This document shows positions 18,184 to 25,397 of a stretch of 64,000 nt of DNA, in pieces; the stretch's first letter is position 1, and the number at the start of each line of letters is the position of its first letter. This stretch comes from an uncultured Candidatus Poseidoniales archaeon (lineage in GTDB: Archaea > Thermoplasmatota > Poseidoniia > Poseidoniales > Poseidoniaceae): contig CACODE010000003.1 in the NCBI GenBank assembly GCA_902625885.1, positions 1 through 64,000 on the forward strand, written 5' to 3'. The notes beneath the pieces are model-generated. The model had not been told where the DNA came from. It did no database searches and saw nothing but the letters and a program-made list of their open reading frames with translations. Both the position numbers and the translations under genes were made by a program.

Positions 18184-19107
18184 ATGAAACTCGCACAACG
18201 ATGGAACTGGTGGCGAGAACGTCGCCGTTTCCACCCGCCGGATGAAATTCACATGGCGGGAGAACTGGCCGAACAGCGGCTGTCAAGAATCAGTCGGGCT
18301 GCCGGGAAAAGCAACGGTTGGCACGTGTTTGAATCCGTTCGTATCCCGGACGCTGAACTTGGTGGAAAGCGAGAAATCGACATGGTGATCGTCGGTGGCA
18401 ACACCATGCTTGTGGTCGAGCAAAAACACTGGTCCGGTTCGTTTGAAATCAACGCTGACGAGGAATTCATCCAGCATCGAAAAAACGGCTCCAAGCACAA
18501 CCACAGCACGGTGAACCAACGTATTGCCCGTAAATCTCGCATGCTGGCCGCCATGCACAAGGAACGGGTGGGTCAAGACCAGGAGGTCAACGTAGACGTG
18601 GTGCTGGCCTTTACGAATCGCAACCTCGATTGGCCAGAACGGGTTAAGCAACTTGGCAGCACGGTGAAGGATGAAGTCGGTTTTGTGGAGATGTTGGAAT
18701 CCAACAACCCCGGTAAATTGAACGAGGATTTGCTGACAACCATCGCTGGATTCGGCACGTGGGACGAGGTTGAACTCAACGGAGGCTTGCTGTTGAAAGG
18801 CGATGTTCTCGACCTTGGCCTTGGCGACGAGGTTGAGGCGTGGCAGGCACAACGCACGGAACCCTTGGAGGGTGAAATCGTTCATCCAAAAGGCATCAAG
18901 GCCTTTCTTTCTTCCCGGCCCAGCCGAATGACATTGAGGCACGGTCAGCGCAACATGGAAGCCAACCTTCCCTATGGCAAACAGATGAAAATGCACGTAG
19001 TGGGCCAGAAAGCTCCTCAATTCGTGCCTTGGTCAACCGTAGCCTCGTTGAACTTGTCCCGCCCATCGCTCAACGACCACCTCGGCCGGTCGCTGGACAA
19101 GCCTTGA
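18184..19107 (+). CDS. NERD-domain (nuclease-related) protein
   Basis: A 307-aa soluble protein whose first half matches the NERD pattern: GGKREIDMVIVGGNTMLVV followed by EQKHWSG, i.e. the E.D.v...viE.K.w.G core related to restriction-endonuclease-like folds (here Glu-Gln-Lys). The C-terminal half is unassigned. The GGTGA of the preceding stop region serves as ribosome site for ATG at 18184; the ORF-track start inside the HAD gene is rejected. NERD proteins often link to DNA processing or plasmid genes, but the neighbours here do not show such a role. Confidence 0.75.
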   Translation: MKLAQRWNWWRERRRFHPPDEIHMAGELAEQRLSRISRAAGKSNGWHVFESVRIPDAELGGKREIDMVIVGGNTMLVVEQKHWSGSFEINADEEFIQHRKNGSKHNHSTVNQRIARKSRMLAAMHKERVGQDQEVNVDVVLAFTNRNLDWPERVKQLGSTVKDEVGFVEMLESNNPGKLNEDLLTTIAGFGTWDEVELNGGLLLKGDVLDLGLGDEVEAWQAQRTEPLEGEIVHPKGIKAFLSSRPSRMTLRHGQRNMEANLPYGKQMKMHVVGQKAPQFVPWSTVASLNLSRPSLNDHLGRSLDKP

Positions 19108-19131
19108 AGCCCGCCGTGCGGAGGCCAATTT

Positions 19132-19413
19132 ATGGCGGCGATGTGGATTGAAGCGATTGGCCTCGTGGCCGGTGCTTTGGGTATCGTTGCGTGGATTCCC
19201 CAGATCAGAGAGGTTTGGGTCGAGGAAAGGCACGAGGGGATTTCCCTCATCACCTTCACCGTGGTAACCGTCGCCCTGTTTCTGTGGCTGATTTACGGTT
19301 TTCTCATACGCTCGGTCGCTATGGTGGTGGCCAACATTTTCACACTGGCCGTCATCCTTGCCGTGCTTATCGGGGTTCGAAGGCTCCGCCTGAGGGAGCA
19401 AACCTCACCCTAG
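19132..19413 (+). CDS. SemiSWEET-type (MtN3/PQ-loop) transporter
   Basis: A 93-aa protein with three membrane helices. IVAWIPQIREVWVEERHEGIS in helix 1 and its loop carries the PQ motif and the charged triplet before EGIS, as in SemiSWEET half-transporters, which act as dimers for sugar movement down a gradient. The length is exactly that of a single three-helix unit. The gene converges on glutamine synthetase with a three-base gap. Confidence 0.85.
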   Translation: MAAMWIEAIGLVAGALGIVAWIPQIREVWVEERHEGISLITFTVVTVALFLWLIYGFLIRSVAMVVANIFTLAVILAVLIGVRRLRLREQTSP

Positions 19414-19416
19414 ATC

Positions 19417-20448
19417 TCAGCAAACCGATTTGGTGGTCTGGATTATGACGGCCCCAATCTTGTACGGGTCGCCGTTTGACGCAGGTCGTCGGTCCTCCAG
19501 TCGCCCGACCCAGCCGTCTGTTGGGACCGAGGCGGGGACGCGAATGGACGCACCACGATCGGAAACGCCGTAGGAAAATTGGTCAATGGATTGTGTTTCG
19601 TGAAGCCCGGTCAAGCGCTCTTCGTTGTGCGCACCGTAAACGGCCATGTGCTTGTCGATGTTCTTTCCAAACGCTTCGCAGATGCTGTCAAAGAGTTCCT
19701 TACCACCCTTGTCGCGCATGGCGCCGTTGGAAAAGTTCGCGTGCATGCCGGAGCCGTTCCAATCGCCCTTGATGGGTTTTGGATGGTACTCGATGTAGTA
19801 GCCATAACTCTCAGTGAGGCGATCAAGCATGTAGCGAGCCACCCAGAGTTCGTCGCCGGCTTGCTTAGCGCCCTTGGCGAAAATTTGGAATTCCCACTGG
19901 CCGCAGGCGACTTCTTGGTTGATACCTTCGAAGTTCAGCCCGGCCTCAAGACAGAGATCGGCGTGCTCTTCAACAAGCGCACGGCCGTGGGTGTTCTTCC
20001 CGCCTACCGAACAGTAGTAGAGCCCTTGTGGGCCGGGATAACCGCCAACGGGGAAACCGAGTGGCAGCTGCGTGTCAACGTCCATGATGAAGTATTCCTG
20101 CTCGTAGCCGAACCAGAAATCGTTGTCATCATCGTCGATGGTTGCACGACCGTTGCTGGGGTGCGGCGTGCCGTCCGGGTTCATGACCTCGCACATCACG
20201 AGCCAGCCGTTCACGCGCTGAGGGTCGGGGAAGATGTTCACGGGCTTCAACAGGCAGTCGGAGGAGCTGCCATCGGCTTGCTTGGTCGATGAGCCGTCAA
20301 ACATCCATATCGGGCACTCTTCAATCGTGCCGCCGAAATCGTTGCGCACCATCGTTTTGCTGCGCATGTTCTGTGTGGGTTCGTATCCGTCAAGCCAAAT
20401 GTACTCCAGTTTTGCTTTCTCCATCATGGGTATCGTTCGCTTCGCCAT
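19417..20448 (-). CDS. glnA: Glutamine synthetase, type II (eukaryote-like)
   Basis: A 343-aa enzyme that joins ammonia to glutamate. The length and motifs are those of the short, eukaryotic-type GSII: WMFDGSSTKQA near the N terminus, YEQEYF for the metal site, VACGQWEFQ, DWNGSGMHANFS and NEERLTGLHETQSIDQFSYGV. The GSI type common in Archaea is about 100 residues longer and differs at these motifs. No tyrosine adenylylation loop is expected in this type. The ATG follows an AT-rich promoter region of unusual composition for the window; see the separate regulatory entry. Confidence 0.92.
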   Translation of the reverse strand: MAKRTIPMMEKAKLEYIWLDGYEPTQNMRSKTMVRNDFGGTIEECPIWMFDGSSTKQADGSSSDCLLKPVNIFPDPQRVNGWLVMCEVMNPDGTPHPSNGRATIDDDDNDFWFGYEQEYFIMDVDTQLPLGFPVGGYPGPQGLYYCSVGGKNTHGRALVEEHADLCLEAGLNFEGINQEVACGQWEFQIFAKGAKQAGDELWVARYMLDRLTESYGYYIEYHPKPIKGDWNGSGMHANFSNGAMRDKGGKELFDSICEAFGKNIDKHMAVYGAHNEERLTGLHETQSIDQFSYGVSDRGASIRVPASVPTDGWVGRLEDRRPASNGDPYKIGAVIIQTTKSVC

Positions 20449-20482
20449 GAGGACGGTATAAGAAACATTCGCTCAACATTTT

Positions 20483-20495
20483 GAGTATTTTACTC
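20483..20495 (-). promoter_or_regulatory. Palindromic TATA-like element upstream of glutamine synthetase
   Basis: GAGTA-TTT-TACTC is a perfect 5-base inverted repeat about 35-47 bases before the glnA start, and its core reads TAAAATA on the minus strand, a fair TATA box. The 20449-20545 stretch is the most AT-rich DNA around. A repressor overlapping the box, as in archaeal nitrogen control, would fit, but the binding protein is unknown. Confidence 0.4.
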
Positions 20496-20662
20496 TTCAA
20501 TTGCTTATTTTAAAATCATAAAAATGAGTTTTTGTTTATTCTGATAGGGTGATGGTGGGTTTTGTTTCACAAATGCGCGACAATCTCGTGCATTTTGTGG
20601 CACATGCGCAATTCCAGCAAACGGAAGGGTGCAGCCCAAATTTCGGAACGCCGAAGGGGTGC

Positions 20663-22468
20663 TCACTGGTTGTTCGCAGCGTCTGACCCTTGGGGAGTGA
20701 TGAGGACGTTGGACCCGTCGCGTTCAATGACGGGCAGATCGAAGGAGGAAAGCGAGGGCAAAACGTGCATGAAGCAAGTGGGTGAACAAGCGGGCTGAAG
20801 GTAATCTTCTCCCGTTTCGGTCATGTGGAACGTCAAACCGTGCCCTGCGGGAAGGATGGCGTCAATGGCTTGGAATTCCATCATCATGTCAACCAGTTCG
20901 CCGGGCATCACGGTTTGTGCATCGTATCCGCCAGCGTGATAGCGGATGTCCATCGTTGCATGGCCGAGACGTACCCCGGTTTCAGAGTCTCGCATTTCGA
21001 TGAACACTTGGCCGCCGTCAAAGTTCGGGACCACCGAGAGGCGCAACGGCGCCAGCCCTGCAATGTAGGTGTCCTTGTCCTCGCTGACCGGGCCGCAATC
21101 GACGGTGAGGGAATCGTCGCCACCGACGACAAACGATCCGGTGCCGACCCACACGCCAGATGACATGCACGACGAGAGTTCAATCCGATGGAACTCCATA
21201 TCCGCTGGAGGCCAGGTTTCTTCAATACGCCATTGGCCATCGTTGCGTTGGACCTGGGCGTGCAGAGCGGGTTTTTCACCCACGCCCTTGAGGTAGTATT
21301 CAAACCACTCAAAGAGATCCTGTGCCCAATCCCATCGGGTCATGTTGTGAATCGCTTCGCCGCCGTAGCCAGAGTCCTGGTTGTTGTGCTTGCTCCACTG
21401 GTCGGGGTAGTTGTGTTCCCACTGACCGATCATGCCGGCAACATCGTAGCCGTTGTCAATGTATTCCTGATACCAGTTCGTGCCCGGTGGACCGCCGAAC
21501 ACCTGGTGGGGGTCAACGTTCCAATCCTGCAGGCCCTGAACCCAGTAGATGCTGCCGTTGTACGTGCCGAGGGCTTTGTCAATATGGCTGCGCTCGTCGT
21601 AGTACTTGTCCATGTAGGGGTCCATCTCACCGAGTCCGTAGCGGGTCGGTCCGGCAAGGAACCCTTCCAAGACATCGGCGCACATGTTGTCAAGGTCATC
21701 GCTGTCGTAATCCAGAATGGAGCTGCCGTAGTTGGAATGCATCACTTGGCTTCGCGCCTCAGCGCTTCCGTTTTTGTAGAGGAGCGGGCCAAGAGCGGTA
21801 GTCCCTGAGATGGGAACGATGGTCTTGAGGTACTGGCTGCCTTGCGCCGCTGCTTCCCACGCAGTTGCGCCTTCGTACGATTTTCCGTAGATGGCGACGT
21901 GGCCGTTGCTCCAGTTTTGGGTCCCCAGCCATTCAACGGCGGCGTGGATGCCTTGACCCTCTCCATCACCACGATAATCGAAACACCCTGTGCTCTCTTC
22001 GGTAGCGAAAACAGCCACTTGAGCAAGCGCATAACCGTGCGGAACAAAATTGTCGTAAATGAATTCCCCGCGACCGGCGCTTACCACGTTGGTGGGGCTT
22101 GACTGGCTGCCAACGGGGCCGTAATCAAAGTACGGACTTACCACGGCGATAACGGGCACCTGTTCGCCCGCTTCGGTGTTGGAGGGCAACCAGTAGGAAA
22201 GGTGAACCTCTGCGGAATTCGGGCCGCCTTCCCATGTTCCCGTCGTGTCAACCCCGATCGTCGCTTCTTGAACCGGAAGGGCTTCGTGAGGCCCATCCTC
22301 AAGCACTCGAGCGTACGACCCGGTCCAGTTCCAGTCCAGCGTATGACGATCCCAAACGGCGGGGTACATGCCGGCGTCCTCCATCGGTTCGGCCGACTCG
22401 TTCTCACCGAAACACCCGGAGAGGGGCATCAGCAACAACAACACGGTAAGGAACAGTGCTTGTCGCAT
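20663..22468 (-). CDS. Secreted S15/CocE-type peptidase lipoprotein
   Basis: A 601-aa exported alpha/beta hydrolase. MRQALFLTVL... is a signal peptide ending in the lipobox LSGC, with Cys19 as lipid anchor. The nucleophile motif GKSYEG gives Ser197 and the GLQDWNVDP and GQWEHNYP stretches should supply Asp and His of the triad. The C-terminal jelly-roll (about 430-600) is typical of Xaa-Pro dipeptidyl-peptidase/CocE proteins. The likely role is releasing dipeptides (X-Pro) or cleaving acyl esters outside the cell. The start at 22468 is chosen because it begins the signal peptide. Divergent from pyrF. Confidence 0.88.
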   Translation of the reverse strand: MRQALFLTVLLLLMPLSGCFGENESAEPMEDAGMYPAVWDRHTLDWNWTGSYARVLEDGPHEALPVQEATIGVDTTGTWEGGPNSAEVHLSYWLPSNTEAGEQVPVIAVVSPYFDYGPVGSQSSPTNVVSAGRGEFIYDNFVPHGYALAQVAVFATEESTGCFDYRGDGEGQGIHAAVEWLGTQNWSNGHVAIYGKSYEGATAWEAAAQGSQYLKTIVPISGTTALGPLLYKNGSAEARSQVMHSNYGSSILDYDSDDLDNMCADVLEGFLAGPTRYGLGEMDPYMDKYYDERSHIDKALGTYNGSIYWVQGLQDWNVDPHQVFGGPPGTNWYQEYIDNGYDVAGMIGQWEHNYPDQWSKHNNQDSGYGGEAIHNMTRWDWAQDLFEWFEYYLKGVGEKPALHAQVQRNDGQWRIEETWPPADMEFHRIELSSCMSSGVWVGTGSFVVGGDDSLTVDCGPVSEDKDTYIAGLAPLRLSVVPNFDGGQVFIEMRDSETGVRLGHATMDIRYHAGGYDAQTVMPGELVDMMMEFQAIDAILPAGHGLTFHMTETGEDYLQPACSPTCFMHVLPSLSSFDLPVIERDGSNVLITPQGSDAANNQ

Positions 22469-22563
22469 GATTGGCCCAAGAAGCGGTCCGTCATGAACGT
22501 GATGCTTCATGTCCAAGCCGTTCGCTTCCAAAACATTGAGAGTGAAGGCGCCCAGCGCAAAGC

Positions 22564-23364
22564 ATGGAGGCGGCCGATGTTTGGGGCGTGCGCTGGCAAA
22601 AAGCCGATTCGCCAATGGCGCGCCGATTCATGGAGGTTTCAACGGCAAAACAATCGTTGGTGTGCCTTGCGGCCGACCGAACCACGATGAGTGGGCTGTT
22701 TGATCTGCTTGGCGCCGTAAGTCCGTATGTTGCTGCGCTCAAAACCCACGTGGACCTTGTCGAAGATTGGTCTCCAGAAGGGTGGACCAAATTCTGTGAG
22801 ATGGCTAACGAGGCGAACCTGCTGATTTTTGAAGACCGGAAATTTGCCGATATTGGCAAAATCAGCCGCCGACAGATGGGGGGTATCTACGATATCAGGT
22901 CCTGGTCGGATTTGGTGACAGCCCACCTCATCAGCGGTCCGGACGTGGTTGACGGTTTGCAAACGGCGTGGTCCGATGTCAACAGAACGGGGAGCGTGCT
23001 GCTGCTTGCCCAAATGTCAAGCCGGGGAAATTTGTTGCACCCCGCCTACACCGAAGAGGTGGTGCGGCTCGGCAAAGAGCACCCCGGCGTCCTTGGCTTC
23101 ATTGGCAACGGTTCGCAGCCGTCGTCCTTGAAATCGCTTCGAGACATGGTCGGGGAAAGCAAGATGATTTGGACGCCTGGCGTGAACATCCAAACCGGTG
23201 ATGGTGAAATGGGTCAGCGGTATGGCGACCCAACGGAAGCCGTGCTTGCCGGGGCCGACTGCATCATTGTGGGTTCGGGCATTCACATGGCGGAACATCC
23301 CGAGAAGGCGGCCGCCATGTACGCTGAAGCCTCGTGGAAAGGCCTTCTCCAACGAAACGGGTGA
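22564..23364 (+). CDS. pyrF: Orotidine-5'-phosphate decarboxylase
   Basis: A 266-aa TIM-barrel enzyme making UMP, the last step of pyrimidine synthesis. The catalytic set appears as FEDRKFADIG (Asp91, Lys93, Asp96); ALKTHVD near 58-64 gives the substrate Lys; VGSGIHMAEHPEKAA is the phosphate-binding end. The length and the EDRKFADIG form are nearer to the eukaryotic/long type than to the usual ~215-aa archaeal enzyme. The next ORF overlaps the stop as TGATG, so the two are coupled. Confidence 0.92.
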   Translation: MEAADVWGVRWQKADSPMARRFMEVSTAKQSLVCLAADRTTMSGLFDLLGAVSPYVAALKTHVDLVEDWSPEGWTKFCEMANEANLLIFEDRKFADIGKISRRQMGGIYDIRSWSDLVTAHLISGPDVVDGLQTAWSDVNRTGSVLLLAQMSSRGNLLHPAYTEEVVRLGKEHPGVLGFIGNGSQPSSLKSLRDMVGESKMIWTPGVNIQTGDGEMGQRYGDPTEAVLAGADCIIVGSGIHMAEHPEKAAAMYAEASWKGLLQRNG

Positions 23365-23642
23365 TGCGCGTGGCCTGGCTGGAGATGGCGCTCGCTTCCC
23401 TCAGTTTGGTCTTCCCAATCTGGCTGGTGTGGCGAGCGTTTTCAACCTCAAAACTGCTTGAGCGACGTCTTGCTTATGGCGATGCTTCGTTACTCACTGA
23501 CGACCGTTTTCGCATCGACAGGGTGACGCTAGGCCCCCCGGGGACTCAACTCATTGAAGATGTTCAGTTCGTTAGCGTTCCTCAGACCGCACCAACGCAC
23601 GTGCCTTCGGTCGTGGAAGGGCCCTACACACAGGGGGAGTGA
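23364..23642 (+). CDS. Small single-TM hypothetical protein
   Basis: A 92-aa protein whose ATG overlaps the pyrF stop (TGATG). It begins with one hydrophobic helix (WLEMALASLSLVFPIWLVW) and continues as a short polar tail of about 70 residues. The CYTH-domain gene starts 4 bases after its stop with GGGGGAG upstream. The overlap on both sides makes a real coupled gene likely. No function recognised. Confidence 0.6.
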   Translation: MRVAWLEMALASLSLVFPIWLVWRAFSTSKLLERRLAYGDASLLTDDRFRIDRVTLGPPGTQLIEDVQFVSVPQTAPTHVPSVVEGPYTQGE

Positions 23643-23646
23643 AACG

Positions 23647-24219
23647 ATGACGTCAGAAGAAAATCTTGAGCGGGAACGGCGTTTTCTCGTCGACGGACGA
23701 GAAGGAAAACCGTGGCGCAACGAGCCTTCGTTCGACATCGTGCAACACTACCTTGACAACGAACGCCTCCACCTTGCGGGTGCCGTGTTGTGTTACGATG
23801 GCGTTGAGCTGTTCACGCTGACCGCCCAGCAGGTGTCGCTTATCGAGAACCATGATGGGTGGGTGGCAAGGCTTCGCAAGAAAGGAAACGTTTGCATTTT
23901 TACCTCAAAAAAGGGCGTAAATGCCGACACCGCATACGAGATTGAACACGAAGTCCCGGACGGCGTGTACCGAATCTTGCTCGCCGAACAGCCGTACCCC
24001 TTTGTTAAGAAAACAAGGTATGTTTGGGAAGATGAGCAAGGTCTGCAGTGGGAAATCGACGAATTTGAAGGCGCCCTCGCAGGCCTTGTTTTGGCCGAAG
24101 TCGAGTTGGCCCCAAACCAACTGATTGAGACCTTTCCCGCTTGGGTGGGTCAAGAAATCACGGGGCTGGGCTTGCTGTCCAACCACTCCTTAGCCCATCT
24201 TATGGCCCGTACCGATTAA
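23647..24219 (+). CDS. CYTH-domain protein
   Basis: A 190-aa protein starting LERERRFLV, the ExExK-like signature of CYTH enzymes (adenylate cyclase CyaB, thiamine triphosphatase, inorganic triphosphatase), here in the form ERERRF. Charged pairs such as KKTRYVW and WEIDEFEG recur at strand ends as in the tunnel fold. The substrate is probably a triphosphate. Its TAA stop shares the bases TTAA with the stop of the convergent DegT gene. Confidence 0.82.
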   Translation: MTSEENLERERRFLVDGREGKPWRNEPSFDIVQHYLDNERLHLAGAVLCYDGVELFTLTAQQVSLIENHDGWVARLRKKGNVCIFTSKKGVNADTAYEIEHEVPDGVYRILLAEQPYPFVKKTRYVWEDEQGLQWEIDEFEGALAGLVLAEVELAPNQLIETFPAWVGQEITGLGLLSNHSLAHLMARTD

Positions 24220-25307
24220 CGGGTTGATGCCACAACTGCGTCGATCACCCGTTGGACCTCGTCATCCGTCATTTGATGGTGAACTGGAACGGCGACGAGC
24301 CTGTGGGCAATGGCGTCGGTTACAGGTAGGGTGGTGTTGAACTGCTCGTGACCTGCGTAGACTTGCTGCCGATGAATCGGGGTAGCGTAGTACACGCGAG
24401 AGTCGATGTTTGCCTCCTCGAGAATGTTGCGAAGATGCTCGGGTTCGTCCACCAAAAGGCAGTATTGGTGCCATGCGTGTTCTGTCGCCGGACGAACCTC
24501 CGGAACAACCACTCCCGGGAGGCCCTGAAAAGCCTCGGCGTAACGGTCAGCGATGGTTCTGCGGCGGGCCAGCCATCCTTCCAAGCGTTTCAACTGAATG
24601 CGCCCGATGGCTGCGGATACCTCTGACATTCGAAGATTGGAGCCCAACTCGTGCGATTCAAGGCGCTGATCGCGCCCGTGGTTCACCAAAGCGTCCATTC
24701 GCGCTGCAAGGTCTTCGCGTCGGGTAACCATCATGCCACCTTCGCCACCCACGGCGAGGTTCTTTGACGGAAAAAAGGAGAAACAGGCCACATCGCCGAT
24801 GCCACCCGCTTTGATGCCGGAACCCGCTACCGCCCCGTGCGCTTGTGCAGCGTCTTCGATGTAAGCGATGCCGTGTTGTTGGCACCAAGTCGGCAAGGCG
24901 TCGTCGCACATTTGACCGAAGAGATGAACCGCGATGACCGCTTTGGTTTGCGGGGTGCGAGCCGCTTCAAGGGCGTCGAGATCAAGGCACCAATGGTCGG
25001 GTTCAACGTCAACAAAAACAGGGGTTGCGCCCACCAAGGAAACGCAGGTAGCGGTGGCGATGTAGGTGAGGGAGGGAACGAGAACCTCGTCACCGGGCCC
25101 TATTTCCAACAGCCGCAACGCCCCCCACAACGCCACGGAACCGCTCTGACAAGGCGTGCCTTGAACAGCGTTGCAATACTCGGAAAATTCCTTCCCAAAC
25201 GCCTTGCCTTGGGGGCCTTTTACCCAGTGCAGGGAATCCAAAGTAGCAACCGCTGCTTGACGCATTTCATCGTCCCAAGAAGGGCGGGCCATGCTGATAC
25301 GATTCAT
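24216..25307 (-). CDS. DegT/DnrJ/EryC1-type PLP aminotransferase
   Basis: A 363-aa sugar aminotransferase of the DegT family, which makes amino-sugars for glycans. The motifs are SGSVALWGALRLL near 55-67, IEDAAQAHGA with its Asp near 152, and FFPSKNLAVGGEGG with PLP-binding Lys182. ATG at 25307 is used; GGAGGAG lies upstream. No glycan cluster surrounds it. It is divergent from the HerA-like gene; the ORF-track version extends through the intergenic DNA and into that gene. Confidence 0.88.
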   Translation of the reverse strand: MNRISMARPSWDDEMRQAAVATLDSLHWVKGPQGKAFGKEFSEYCNAVQGTPCQSGSVALWGALRLLEIGPGDEVLVPSLTYIATATCVSLVGATPVFVDVEPDHWCLDLDALEAARTPQTKAVIAVHLFGQMCDDALPTWCQQHGIAYIEDAAQAHGAVAGSGIKAGGIGDVACFSFFPSKNLAVGGEGGMMVTRREDLAARMDALVNHGRDQRLESHELGSNLRMSEVSAAIGRIQLKRLEGWLARRRTIADRYAEAFQGLPGVVVPEVRPATEHAWHQYCLLVDEPEHLRNILEEANIDSRVYYATPIHRQQVYAGHEQFNTTLPVTDAIAHRLVAVPVHHQMTDDEVQRVIDAVVASTR

Positions 25308-25397
25308 GCTTCGGCGAATTTCTTCTCCTCCTTGAGTGTGCGTTTTCGGCGCCCTCCCGGCGCGCCTTTGAAGACCCCCTGCCGCATTCGCCTCTGT

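Noticed and set aside
19579-20292. 237-aa antisense ORF opposite glutamine synthetase
   Set aside because: Opposite strand of a highly conserved enzyme; no start site or domain.
20546-20662. Imperfect repeat CACAAATGC...GCATTTTGTG after the S15 peptidase
   Set aside because: One unpaired base and a long loop; could be chance; no T-run for a terminator.
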